A DNA stretch of 64,000 nucleotides from Drosophila persimilis (taxonomy: Eukaryota; Arthropoda; Insecta; Diptera; Drosophilidae). Within the stretch, counting starts at the first letter, position 1; every line of letters begins with the position of its first letter. Shown one piece after another: positions 1 through 9,886 of the stretch. Made by a program: the position numbers and the translations under genes. The stretch lies in assembly GCF_003286085.1 (NCBI RefSeq), contig NW_020825338.1:1426001-1490000 (forward strand), in the 5' to 3' direction. Below the pieces are notes generated by a model that worked only from the letters and a program-made list of their open reading frames with translations, searched no databases and had not been told where the DNA came from.

Positions 1-469
1 TTTGTACTATTTCGGCTTAGTCCCCACTGTGCCGCGCCAAAGACATCAGCGACCACGCTGCCCTACGGTTTCGGCACGCAGACGATTCATATTTTATTTT
101 TGTATTCTTTCTCTCGAGACACACCGACTCGACGCTGACCTAGGCATTGACGAAGCCGAGTAGCGTAAAAGAGAATTGAAGTAATAGCACCGCGCGCCCG
201 TACCATGAAGCGTCAAACGAAAATTGAAAAAGAATTTTTTCCTCATGCAACATCTTGGTATTGTATAGTCTTTGCTTTCACGAGGGAATAGCCGATAGGG
301 ACGCCAACGTTCTGGCGGCAAATCCTCTAACAGGTCCCTGGATGCATTTTCAACAGAGAAAGCCTGACGTTTTGACCTGTTACCGTCTTTTTGGTTTTCC
401 CTTGACCCATCGTTCGCCTGCCACTCTGAGCACTAGATGGCGCCACAAAAAAACTCAGCATTTCCTGCT

Positions 470-605
470 ACAAGCGCTACAACTGGATGAATGGAAAAAG
501 ATTCCTTTTGAGTATGGCCTACCAAAGTTGATCAATTCGATTAAAAACCGGCTCCAGCATGTACTCAATGCTACCAAATACATACCAAATATTAAAAATA
601 GTTAA
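470..605 (+). pseudogene. Tc1-like transposase C-terminal remnant
   Basis: The reading frame here ends with a Trp-Lys-Lys-Ile-Pro stretch, an Asn-Arg-Leu-Gln-His-Val-Leu motif and a terminal Thr-Lys-Tyr. This is the pattern of the last 40 residues of Tc1 transposases, and it parallels the better preserved copy at 8.8-9.4 kb (RRLQAVIDANGG..TKY). Nothing upstream in the same frame looks like the DDE core, so this is a 3' stub. The rest of 1-469 shows nothing I recognise. Family assignment is by motif only. Confidence 0.55.
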
Positions 606-699
606 ATATAATAAATAATCATGAAAAGTTTTGAATTTATAAAATGAGAATATTGTGTGTAAACAATTTCTTGACAATGTCAAAAATTAGAAATCATGG

Positions 700-870
700 T
701 ATAGACAAAGAAGTCGAAAACCGACGGAATTTACATAATATTTTTATAACTTTTATAAACAATCTTTTCAAAATTAGGATATATGTAAATGTGTAATTAT
801 ATTATTATATTTTTGTTTTATATTATTATAAATCAAACAAATAACAGCTTTTATTTTATTTCCCGCGCCC
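700..870. repeat. Dispersed repeat X, right part (copy 1)
   Basis: The segment from the GTCGAAAACCGACGG motif to TTTATTTCCCGCGCCCT recurs at 29190-29346 with small indels. Both copies are AT-rich and end at the same CGCGCCCT. Together with the CAGTTCTAGCGGCCA-starting block (see 942 and 28927), it appears to be part of one dispersed, probably LTR-derived element. No coding potential is seen. 606-699 is AT-rich with no feature. Confidence 0.6.
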
Positions 871-941
871 TGCCAATTTTTCATTTATTTTATGGCAGTA
901 GGTCAGATCAAAAGACCCAAAACAAGAACCGAACTTAAAAT

Positions 942-2170
942 TCAGTTCTAGCGGCCAGCAATACTAAACACACACGCAAAGTACGTGAGAATGCGTGTGC
1001 ACCCATACATTAAAATATGCTGGAGGCACAGAAGGAAACAGAAACGAGGGGGAACGTTGTGAGTTGCTGCGGACACCGCAACCCTACAGTTATACCCGAT
1101 ACTAAGTCAGTATGGCTCTCCTCCGGCAGACGCCGCTAATATTAAGCGACACCACAAAGAGTGCGTGCGAGAGAGACAGAAAATCAGTCTGAGCGTGACG
1201 TCGGGCGCTGCGTAGCCACTGCAAATTGATTTCTTGCTTTTGGCTACAAAAATGATCCGATCTGATCCAGATTCAGCAACCGGATAGATATGGTCATTCT
1301 TTATGATTCTGCGTTTTCAGTTTTTTCGAATCTGCAATATTGTGGATGCAACAGATTTTCGCCCTTTGTGGGGGCGGAAGTGAGCGGGGCAAAGTTTTGA
1401 AATATTTTTGTAGCAGTGACATATCACAGAAGTCTGCATCCAAAACATCGTTGCTCTAGCTCTTATAGTCTTTGAGCATTAGGCGCTGAAGGGGACGGAC
1501 AGACGGACGGACGGACAGACGGACGGACAGACGGACAGACAGACATGGCTCAATCGACTCGGCTATTGATGCTGATCAAGAATATATATACTTTATGGGG
1601 TCGGAAACGATTCCTTCTGGACGTTACACACATCCACTTTTACCACAAATCTAATATACCCCAATACTCATTTTGAGTATCGGGTATAATTAAACCAGCA
1701 TCAGATCTCTGAAAACGAAAGAAGCATTCAAACACACATTTTTGTCGAATCATATTGTGTGTGTACTCTGTGTTTGGCTCATGACGACGCGTCAGTACCC
1801 GAACGCCAGAGCCGAAGTCTCGGGGGTACTCAAGCTGGTAACCCTTCGTTTGACGCTTCGTAGTATGAACTGGCACATCTTCATATATTCTGTATCGTTA
1901 GTGGTTATATGTACATATTTACATATGTATGCATGCATGTATTTTGCGTGGACCAGTAAATATGGCGAATACCCGAAGCTCCGCTGACGACCGCTGCCGC
2001 AAAGCAGCCATTTTCAATACTTGTGCGTTCTGTTTATGTATGTAGAAATAGCCTATGTATCCGTTATGCCTGCGTTGACGTCAGTAGATAAGACGATTGC
2101 GCAGTCGCTGCTGCGCAGCAGCATGTCTACTGAGACTATGACGGATACAAAAGAGGTGTGTGCTTGATTT
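942..2170 (+). repeat. LTR-like dispersed repeat X, left part, interrupted by a DINE-1
   Basis: A block starting at TTCAGTTCTAGCGGCCA matches 28927 onward. It is interrupted at 1043-1688 by a DINE-1, then resumes at 1696 with CAGATCTCTGAAAACGAAAG, as at 28988. It continues through a segment with GGCTCATGACGACGCGTCAGTACCCGAACGCC (1774 onward), which recurs at 7409-7453. Near 2069-2150 there is a promoter-like block (AGATAAGACGATTGCGCAGTCG, then GATACAAAAGAG) parallel to 7460-7540, where the TATA box is intact. This looks like a decayed LTR whose TATA box has mutated. I cannot name the element. Confidence 0.5.
1043..1688 (-). mobile_element. DINE-1/INE-1-like Helitron, internally deleted
   Basis: It starts with AACGAGGGGGAACGTTGTGAG and the GTTGCTGCGGACACCGCAAC hairpin, contains the subterminal TATACCCGATACT, a GAGAGAGACAGA stretch at 1169-1180, and the TCCG/TCTG microsatellite. 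It ends with TTTTGAGTATCGGGTATA. It is 646 bp against about 1.1 kb for the full-length copies here; the middle third is missing. No coding capacity, as expected for a non-autonomous Helitron. Confidence 0.88.
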
Positions 2171-2650
2171 ACTTTGTTTCTTTTTTTCAAATATTCATCG
2201 GTCCTATTAATTTACAGATCTCTTCATCGGGTTGAAATTAGTGATATAAATTTGAATGAAATAATTATTTTCATAAAATTTGTAAATTATTGTTATTATT
2301 AATGATTACATTAATATTACAAAAACGATTATGAAACGAATATTTGATGTTATTTTAGTTGTTTATTACTGGTGCTTTCATAGCTCTATTATTATGTATA
2401 AGAACACAGGAAAAATATTTAACATACAAAAAATAGCTTATGCTTTCATAGCAGTCTTTTACATTTCATTGTAGATTAAAGATAACTAATATTTCACAGA
2501 GAGTTTATCTAGAAACCAAGAAGGCACCAGATCCCCGACCCTCTGTTTTTCTTTCCTCGGAATCTTGGATAACGGCACAGGCTGTGGCACATTCGCACGG
2601 CAATCCGTGATCTTCTGCAGCTGACTACAAGCCAATGGCCACAAGCTATA
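2171..2650. other. Unassigned AT-rich stretch
   Basis: No ORF, RNA gene or repeat is recognised here. It is AT-rich (mostly A/T runs) up to about 2500, then has about 150 bp of mixed composition without a recognisable frame. Confidence 0.5.
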
Positions 2651-2771
2651 AATGAGTCTAAGCGCGACGTCGGGCGCTGCGTAGCCACTGCAAATTATCT
2701 GATCTGATCCAGAGTCAGCAATCTGATAGATATGGTCATTATCTATGATTCTACAATTTTAGTTTTTTTTT
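2651..2771 (-). mobile_element. DINE-1 fragment
   Basis: It matches the inner part of the full-length copies: GACGTCGGGCGCTGCGTAGCCACTGC, then TCTGATCTGATCCAGA, then GATAGATATGGTCATT. Both ends are missing. The fragment directly precedes the small spliced gene on the minus strand. Confidence 0.75.
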
Positions 2772-2789
2772 AATTATATGCTGCTTAGC

Positions 2790-3479
2790 CTACTCCTGGT
2801 TTTTTGCACGACACTTCTTTTTAAACACTCTTTTCTTCATCCTCTGCATTGCCTTCCGTACAGTGTTTTCGGGGGGCTCATCGCCAGGCGGAATAAATTC
2901 TGTAATTAATATTTGTTTTAATTTATATGACAAATTTTTAAATCTCTAGAAGTGTAAATGGTATTTTACCTAGCAAAACTGCAAAAAATTCTTTGTGGGT
3001 CCTAAGGGCCTTCTTCCCTTGGGCCCCATCGACGTTATATGCCAGAACAATGTCCTCACTCAGAATAAAGTTCAAGCTGCTAAAAACGCCAGCTGACTGG
3101 AGAATTGATTTCATTGCTGTTATCTGTAAGTGAAACATTAAAATATAAAGAAAAGTCATAAAATTTAATTAATTTGATTATAAAAATATTTTTCTATTAA
3201 TCTTTATTAGTCTTACCACGAATAACTGCATTCTCCTGTTGCAGAGTTTCTAAAAGTATCTAAATAGTTATTTAGATGTTTTCATTCCACTATTCATTGG
3301 AAACAAAGTTTCTATTTACCTGTCGTTTTTTTGAGCTCCTCTAAAACGTCAGAGCAGGTTTTACCTTTCTCATTTTCTAGAAAAATCGTATTAGCTTTTT
3401 TGTTTATTAAGAAATATTTTAAAATATACTTACCATTGCTTGGCATACAAAAGCGTACAATTTTTCGCGGTGATGCCAT
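2790..3479 (-). CDS. Small spliced gene next to a CACTA-like transposase (possibly DUF4806-like)
   Basis: On the minus strand there is an ATG at 3477-3479 (MASPRKIVRF...) and a series of exons with consensus sites: about 3434-3479 (donor GTAAGT), 3320-3376 (acceptor TTCTAG, donor GTAAAT), about 3217-3249 (donor GTAAGA), 2970-3123 (acceptor TTACAG, donor GTAAAA) and 2790-2899 (acceptor TTACAG), stop TAG at 2790-2792. The last two exons join in phase and give about 88 residues with a hydrophobic FILSEDIVLAYNV region and a basic tail (MKKRVFKKKCRAK). The phase between exons 3 and 4 does not work in my reading, so the gene may be decayed or I have missed a site. The pattern (short protein, charged tail, same strand and just downstream of the transposase) resembles DUF4806-type companions. 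The function is unknown. Confidence 0.45.
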
Positions 3480-3644
3480 CCTTCTGAAATAAGTAATTTA
3501 TAATATTTTTGTCTAAAATCTGCACAGATATATATGTACATATATATATATTTTTTGCCCGATTCATGTTGAAAAACATGCCTACGGACTAAACACCCCC
3601 AGTAAAATCTGTGCTAATTTTAGGTAGTGAATATATATTAAATT

Positions 3645-3881
3645 TTAAATACAATGATGAAGCAATGGAATGACTAAAATAATTCCCTCATAAGGTAAAC
3701 CTACGGCTGTACTTTGCAAATCTAGAAATTGAAATCTCTCCTCTAATTCTATGAATTCATTATCTACTAAAACAATTCCTAATCCGATTGAGGTTATAGG
3801 TTCCTCATAGAAGCTCCTAATATTTGAAAGCCTTTGCCCTATAATTGCCCCTCCCTCTTCTTCAGTAAACCCTTTCACCAT
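3645..3881 (-). pseudogene. C-terminal fragment of the CACTA-like transposase, cut off by a DINE-1
   Basis: This 78-codon frame has the character of the extreme C-terminus of this transposase family: an IRSFYEEP segment, then LGIVLVDNEF, and a final proline-leucine-leucine-histidine. The second copy has a comparable FTSPINSTFVSIFFSKG segment at 9887-10010. It lies on the same strand as the 501-codon ORF to its right, with only the DINE-1 at 3994-5100 between them, so the two were probably one gene before that insertion. Its Met is not a natural start. Confidence 0.5.
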
Positions 3882-3993
3882 TATTGGAATATTTCCGTTA
3901 ATAAAAAAAAAAATTATCTGGTTCCTTTACTGACAAAAAAAATTATTAAAATAACACTTACTACCCACTATCTTAGGATTTCTGTGAACTTTT

Positions 3994-5100
3994 TATACCC
4001 GATACTCAAAATGAGTATTGGGGTATATTAGATTTGTGGTAAAAGTGGATGTGTGTAACGTCCAGAAGGAATCGTTTCCGACCCTATAAAGTATATATAT
4101 TCTTGATCAGCATCAATAGCCGAGTCGATTGAGCCCTGTCTGTCTGTCCGTCCGTCCGTCTGTCCGTCTGTCCGTCCCCTTCAGCGCCTAATGCTCAAAG
4201 ACTATAAGAGCTAGAGCAACGATGTTTTGGATCCAGACTTCTGTGATATGTCACTGCTCCAAAAATATTTCAAAACTTTGCCCCGCCCACTTCCGCCCCC
4301 ACAAAGGGCGAAAATCTGTGGCATCCACAATTTCGACGATAGGATAAAACTAAAAACACAGAATTGTAGAAGATGACTATATCTTCTAGAGTGCAAAATC
4401 TGAACCAGATCGTATAATTATTACAGCCAGAATCACGAAAACAATTTCACTCTTTCTCGCTCTGTCTCACTCTAACACACAGGTTTCATGGTCGGTTTTG
4501 CCAATTGCAAAATATGAGTTCAAGGATCTCAGAACCTATAAAAGCCAGAGCAACCAAATTTGGTATCCACACTCCTGTGATATCGGACCTTGACCGTTTC
4601 CTGTCCAAATTTCGCCACACCCCCTTCCGCCCCCGCAAAGGACGAAAATCTGAGGCAACCACAAATCTCAGAGACTATTAAGGCTAGAGTAACCAAATTT
4701 GGTACACACACTCCTTTAAGATGTCACTATAAAACGTATATCTCAGAATTTCGCCCCACCCCCATCCGCCCCCACAAAGGACGAAAATCTGTTGCATCCA
4801 CAATATTGCAGATTTGAGAAAACTAAAAACGCAGAATCATAGATAATGACCATATCTATTAGATTGCTGAATCTGGATCAGATCAGATCATTTTTAAAGC
4901 CAAAAGGAACAAATCAATTTGCAGTGGCTACGCAGCGCCCGATGTCACGCTCAGACTCATTTTCTGTCTCTCTCGCACGCACTCGATGTCGTGTCGTTAA
5001 ATATTAGCGGCGTCTGCCGGAGGAGAGCCATACTGACTTAGTATCGGGTATAACCGTAGAGTTGCGGTGTCCGCAGCAACTCACAACGTTCCCCCTCGTT
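3994..5100 (+). mobile_element. DINE-1/INE-1-like Helitron, full length
   Basis: A 1107-bp copy running from TATACCCGATACTCAAAATG to CGTTCCCCCTCGTT. Its 13-bp TATACCCGATACT start is repeated inverted near the other end (AGTATCGGGTATA at about 5040-5052), followed by a GTTGCGGTGTCCGCAGCAAC hairpin. It interrupts the CACTA-like transposase: minus-strand coding sequence is found on both sides. No target duplication is evident, in line with Helitron insertion. Confidence 0.9.
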
Positions 5101-6649
5101 TTTCTATCCTGTCTTCAAAAATTTTTCTAAATATTTGTTCAAGAATTTTACTAGGCTTTCGGACACATTTTTTTTAAGTTTGTAAATAGTTCTCAAATGC
5201 ATACGAGGAGCCGGAAATCGGATCTCCTATTTGTTCTACGGTCTCCTTTACGTGCAATAAACTTTGTACATTGTAAGACACGCTGTTTTCACCGAATACA
5301 ATTGGAAAATTGTGCACAAAGAGATCTAAAATTCGTTGACAATTTTCTTTATTGTATTCACGAAGTTTAGAGCTGCAAAGCATTCTATATGTGCAATGTA
5401 ATAAAAGGAATTTATAATAAAGGTCATCACTGACTTCGTTTTTGAAGGCAATAATTCCCGTGTACAGCAAAAATTGTCTAAACTCCGTGGCCTTCCAATT
5501 ACACAATTCATCTAAAGACCTAGGCTTACGCGCAAACTCTCGCGGAATGAACTTTTTTAGGAACACTAGCTTATCTGAAATGCGTTTCTTTGATTCTGTC
5601 GAACTTTTTACGACCAGCTTATTATTTACAAACCTTAACAAAATCTTACGCATCACTCCTAACTCTACCAAATGCATACAATCTAATGAAATCTGTGTCA
5701 CCATGGAAATATCAATTTCTTCTAATATTGACCTACAATTTAAATATTGGCTGCTATGGTGACAAGGATATCGTCTAAGCGCAAAATCTTCATTAGTAAT
5801 TAAAGCTCCTGAGGTAGTACTACAAGTCAAAATGCGGTCTACCTTTCTAGCTATTTGTGTACATTTTGCACAGCCATGACGAGATGTGTGTCCTGGCGTG
5901 CCGCTAATAAACGCTCTTGCTGGAGCATCGCAAACTACTGCCCTAATAACTATATTTATATCTCTGCCACAAATGGTGAGCCTGCCATTCCTTAACGCTT
6001 TAAATTCTAGACAAAATTTTGCTAATAACTCTTCACAGCTATGGGGCTTACTTTTCCCTAAAAATATACCGACTGGAAATACTGGAACATTTGGATAATT
6101 GTTAACTCTAACTAATATCGGCCATAGCTGTGCCCTTGAACTTCTAAATAATGGAAGTCCGTCAACATTTATATCAATATTGAGTTCTTCCATTATATCT
6201 GTATTCTGAAAATGTCGTTCCAGCTGCCAGGCTACGCCTATGTGAAGATAAGATCCGCCACCAACTAACTGAATATCACCTGTGTACTGGCGTTTAGATT
6301 TATAAAACGGACAAACATCTATATTTTCCGCTTTCAAAATTTTTACTAAATCAAGTGCACATTCACGCGTTGGCCTATGCTTCATAAACCACTGCCTAAG
6401 TTTGTCATTTAATGACGATTCATTTGGCTGAGTTTTGGGATTCTCATAGATGAATTCATCCTCTTCTATCAGAATTTCTTTTTCTTCCACGTTTTCTGCC
6501 ACTTTTCCTACCACTTTTCCTGTCACGTTTTCTGCCACTTTTTCTGCCACTTTTTCTGCCTCTCTTTCCTCCCTGCACAACGCTAACTTTGCAATGTTAG
6601 CTTCCCTTTCACTCTTACGGAGTCTACGCAAATGTCTTTTGCTTATCAT
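5101..6649 (-). pseudogene. CACTA/EnSpm-like transposase (copy 1), interrupted
   Basis: The open frame covers 5174-6649, starting at MISKRHLRRL; a further in-frame Met lies at 6679. After a charged N-terminus with a degenerate 4-residue repeat (EKVA, GKVA; about residues 41-67 from the upstream Met) come the family motifs: NVDGLPLFRSS...LWPIL (171-189), LGKSKP (207-212), CDAPARAFI (250-258), a GHTSRHGCAKC zinc-binding-like loop (Cys270, Cys273) and LDCMHLVELGVM (332-343). These are typical of tnp2-like DDE transposases of the CACTA/EnSpm group; KDZ-type elements are the alternative. The frame stops after FENYLQT; a one-base shift continues a matching LKKNVSESL segment up to the DINE-1 at 5100. 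Cut-and-paste transposition would be its role. This copy is broken. Confidence 0.7.
6484..6564 (-). repeat. 12-bp tandem repeat inside the transposase N-terminus
   Basis: About six to seven imperfect copies of a 12-bp unit (TTTTTCTGCCAC on the plus strand) encode alternating Lys-Val-Ala-Glu-type tetrapeptides on the minus strand. The unit length keeps the frame open. It probably arose by slippage. Confidence 0.75.
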
Positions 6650-6721
6650 TTTATTTGAAATATATAATAATATTTGCACGTACCTGTTTATATTAATTTT
6701 ATTTATTTTGTTTATTTATTA

Positions 6722-6945
6722 ATTACTTTTCTCACTTTTTTAACAAATCTTCACACAAAAGGCTCTTCTAGCGATTAGATCTTGTACAGAAGTGAACAAA
6801 ATCAACGCATAAAGCAAACGAGGAAAACAAATGCATTTTGTTTGTGTAAATTCTTGTCTCTTTCATTCCACGAGCGCAACTACAGTAAAATATTACGATT
6901 AACTTACCATTTCGGTGTTTATTGCATGTCGTGGCTCGGTAAAAA
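6722..6945. other. No gene recognised
   Basis: AT-rich sequence upstream of the CACTA-like transposase. I see no terminal inverted repeat, promoter motif or ORF that I can support. A TIR of the transposon would be expected near here but was not identified by eye. Confidence 0.4.
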
Positions 6946-7005
6946 CTAGCTGAGTGGGCACTGTAACTCCACGGAAGGCGGCTTCGTTTTTCGGTTCTTT
7001 TTCGA

Positions 7006-7290
7006 CTGGTCCGCGTTCGCTTCCCGCGTAACTAGTTGAAGAACTAGTACATTGTAGTCGACGAAGACCTGGTCCGCGTTCGCTTCCCGCGTAACTAGTT
7101 GAAGAACTAGTACATTGTAGTCGACGAAGACCTGGTCCGCGTTCGCTTCCCGCGTAACTAGTTGAAGAACTAGTACATTGTAGTCGACGAAGACCTGGTC
7201 CGCGTTCGCTTCCCGCGTAACTAGTTGAAGAACTAGTACATTGTAGTCGACGAAGACCTGGTCCGCGTTCGCTTCCCGCGTAACTAGTTG
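7006..7290. repeat. 63-bp tandem repeat array, 4.5 copies
   Basis: Units start at 7006, 7069, 7132, 7195 and 7258 (partial, to 7290). Each begins CTGGTCCGCGTTCGCTTCCC and includes CTAGTTGAAGAACTAG, itself a short inverted repeat. Copies are essentially identical, so expansion is recent. Because 63 is a multiple of three, the minus-strand frame 6946-7389 stays open and encodes a 21-residue repeat (core LVTREANADQVFVDYNV). I read it as a minisatellite in an LTR or leader, not as a gene. Confidence 0.85.
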
Positions 7291-7331
7291 CGTAGTTAGT
7301 TGCGCGGTAAACAGCGCAGAACTAGTTTGAG

Positions 7332-7349
7332 AGGGGTCAATTGACCCCT
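7332..7349. repeat. 18-bp perfect palindrome
   Basis: AGGGGTCAATTGACCCCT is its own reverse complement. It lies just left of the LTR-like promoter block that starts near 7360. Function unknown. Confidence 0.8.
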
Positions 7350-7354
7350 TTGGT

Positions 7355-7590
7355 TCTACAGGGTATTGTGTGTGTACTAACACATGCAAAGATGTTTTCT
7401 CTGCGTTTGGCTCATGATGTCGCGTCAGTACCCGAACGCCAGAGCCGAAGTCTTCATTGACGCCGGTAAATAAGACGAATGCGCAGTCGCAGCGACGCAG
7501 CAGAATGGCTACTGCGACTCTGCAGCCTATAAAAGACGTGCGTTTAGTTCATTTGGCGACTTTTTTCTCAAATTTTTCCAACCTTCGGGT
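7355..7590 (+). promoter_or_regulatory. LTR-like promoter block with TATA box
   Basis: The sequence from GTATTGTGTGTGTACT through GGCTCATGATGTCGCGTCAGTACCCGAACGCC parallels 1750-1815. It is followed by ATAAGACGAATGCGCAGTCG and a TATAAAAG box at 7528-7535, with a T/C-rich stretch about 30 bp downstream. The related block near 2069-2150 has lost the TATA. It is most likely the U3/R region of an unidentified LTR element. Confidence 0.5.
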
Positions 7591-8079
7591 CTGCCAGCAT
7601 CATCGGCACACTTTCTGTGCCACACTCGGAACACCAGTCTTCAGTCTCATGGCCTCGAGGCCAAACTATAGCCTCGACGCATGATTTGTGGGGTCCGGCA
7701 TGCGCGCCTTGGACACCGTGTTGCACTTCATATTTGTCAGTTTATTAAGCCGCTCCCTCGCGTATTGGTACTCATGCGAGTTGCGGTGGAATGCCTCCTA
7801 CGGCTTGCGGCTGCGGTCCCGCATCACAATCAATTCACTAATCAGGAGATTTGCCATGTCCTTGTTAACCGTTGAACCTTCCTTTTTATTCTCGTCAGCT
7901 TGTGCTGACGGTGTCCCTGGTGAGGATTCGTCTTGGACGCAAAGTCTATGCCAAATTCGGAGACGCCCAGGCTCAGCAAAGCCAAAAGGCTCCAAAGGCA
8001 AGACACGGGGAATGTCGGGAATCTGTGCGATGCCCTCACGCAATAAAACGATTTCCTCCTCGAGGATGAAAGCAAACGC
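7560..8079 (-). pseudogene. Unidentified coding-like remnant
   Basis: On the minus strand a frame with natural amino-acid composition runs from ILEEEIVLLREGI (about 8065) through NKDMANLLISELIVMRDR (about 7830). After an in-frame TAG it continues with EAFHRNSHEYQYARERLNK and MKCNTVSKARMPDP, then reaches a second stop near 7670. The heptad-like pattern suggests part of a coiled-coil protein. I do not recognise the gene. It abuts a truncated DINE-1 on its right side and an LTR-like block on its left. It could be a captured host exon or a decayed transposon ORF. Confidence 0.35.
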
Positions 8080-8388
8080 TCCCACATACGACGAAAATCT
8101 GTTGCATCCAGATCATTATCATTATCATTGATAATGACCATATCTATCAAATTGCTGAATCTGGATCAGATCAGATAATTTTTATAGCCAAAAGGAACAA
8201 ATCAATTTGCAGTGGCTACGCAGCGCCCGACGTCACGCTCAGACTGATTTTCTGTCTCTCTCGCACGCACTCTTTGTCGTGTCGTTTAATATTAGCGGCG
8301 TCTGCCGGAGGAGAGCCATAATGACTTAGTATCGGGTATAACTGTAGAGTTGCGGTCTCCGCAGCAACTCACAACGTTTCCCCTCGTT
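8080..8388 (+). mobile_element. DINE-1, 5'-truncated
   Basis: It contains the final third of the element: ACGAAAATCTGTTGCATCCA, the CAGCGCCCGACGTCACG block, inverted AGTATCGGGTATA, the hairpin (with TCTCC in the loop) and the CCCCTCGTT terminus. A small ATTATC repeat replaces the usual sequence at 8110-8130. Confidence 0.82.
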
Positions 8389-8477
8389 AGTTTTTTTTTC
8401 GTGTTTATGTTTATTTATTCATGTTTTTCGCATCTTTTGGGATATGTTATTGTAAGAGACATGGATATGGATGTATC

Positions 8478-9365
8478 TACAGTCAAGGAAAAAAGTCAAC
8501 ATACAACATACACAACAGCACCGATTTTTCAATATTTCGGGTTTTCGCAATGAAAAATAAAAAAAGTAAATTATTATATTATAAAAAAAAGCCATTATTT
8601 AGGACACTTAAATTTATTATTATTTCAGAAAAAAAAACTTAAACAAAAATTATGTATACTAAAGTTACAACGAAAAAACATAAAATGTTCACGGAAAAAA
8701 GTGTACCTCTATGCTTTTGTATTATAGTCTCAAAGTCATCTTAATATTAATACTTTTTATGCTTTTAATATTTGGTTGGTCCACCATTGGCATCTATTAC
8801 AGCCTGTAGTCGTCGGGGCATCGATGCCAGCAAATTTTCGGTTGTTGTGGGCGGAACTTCGGCCCAAGCTCGAATGAGGGCGGTTTTGAGGCTTTCCCGA
8901 CTGCTGATGTTATACTTCCGTACCAATCTTTCTAAAATGTCCCAAAGATGTTCGATTGGGTTAAGGTCTGGCGATTGGGGTGGTGAATGAAGCTGTCTTG
9001 GGGCATAATACAGCAACCAATCACGCACAACATGTGCGGTGTGCTTTGGATCGTTGTCCTGTTGGAAGATCCAACTGCTTCCCAGGCTCAATGTATCCAC
9101 CGATGTTTCCAAATTTTCTTCCAATATCTTCTTATACTGGAAGCGATCCATATTCCCTTCCACAAACACCAAATGACCTACTCCAGGCGACGCCATAGCG
9201 CCCCAAACCATTACACTACCACCTCCATGCTTGACGGTGGGTATCATGTTTATAGGGTCAAGAGCGGTGTTTGCCTTTCTCCAAACTCTGGAACGGCCAT
9301 CACTTCCGAAAATGTTGTATTTACTTTCAACTGTAAATAAAACGCTTTTCCAAAAGTTTGAATCC
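8478..9365 (-). pseudogene. Tc1-like element with defective transposase
   Basis: The minus-strand frame (8765-9412; credible homology from about 9360) has the Tc1 catalytic core: GGGSVMVWG, FQQDNDPKHTA with Asp119, SPDLNPIEHLW with Glu154 (34 residues between, DD34E) and a C-terminal MPRRLQAVI...TKY. The first catalytic position, normally the Asp of an SDES-type motif, reads TVES, so Asp has become Val28. The N-terminal DNA-binding half is absent to the right. On the left, a TA at 8478-8479 is followed by CAGTCAAGGAAAAAAGT, a typical Tc1 terminal repeat start. Inactive copy. Confidence 0.85.
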
Positions 9366-9886
9366 TTATTTAAGTATATATGTATGTAGTAGTTTAAGTT
9401 GCTTGATGGCAACTAGTAACATTTATTTGATAAGTATGTTGGACTTAAAATTATAACAGCTCCAAGTTTTACATTAAGTATGTTTGTGAGTAATTATATG
9501 CGTGTACGCCTGATGCGTGGATGAACTGACAACTGAGTGATCTCTCTCTCTCGCTATCGGCTCTCTCAGAGCCGATTACTGCTCTATCCCGACGACACGA
9601 CGAAAACACGACCGCTTCGTGTCTCTATCTTTCCTTTGTTTCCTACATGTATATATGTAAGTCTATTGAACCTGAAAATGTTTCATTGCATTACCAGAAT
9701 TATTTGGTCCGATTATTTGGAGCCGTATTAGATATGTCTGAAAATATATATAAGTGAAAGCAAAAGGTAAAGCCGAAGGAAAGTCACTCAAAATGTTACC
9801 TGTTATTTGAGTATTTTCCGCTTCCATTTCCTCAAAATTAAAATTGTATTGGTAAGCCATATTTTTGAAAATCTAAAATTGATCTA
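9366..9886. other. Unassigned; short CT tract and palindrome
   Basis: No gene or known repeat recognised. It has a CT microsatellite at 9538-9554 and an inverted repeat ATCGGCTCTCTCAGAGCCGAT at about 9556-9576. A stretch beginning TGTTGGACTT at 9438 could be a degraded LTR, but I could not find a partner. Confidence 0.35.

Noticed and set aside
1498-1544. GGAC/GACA microsatellite as a separate repeat locus
   Set aside because: It is the internal tetranucleotide tract of DINE-1, present in nearly every copy.
7006-7290. CRISPR-like array
   Set aside because: Repeats are directly adjacent without unique spacers, and the context is eukaryotic. It is a minisatellite.
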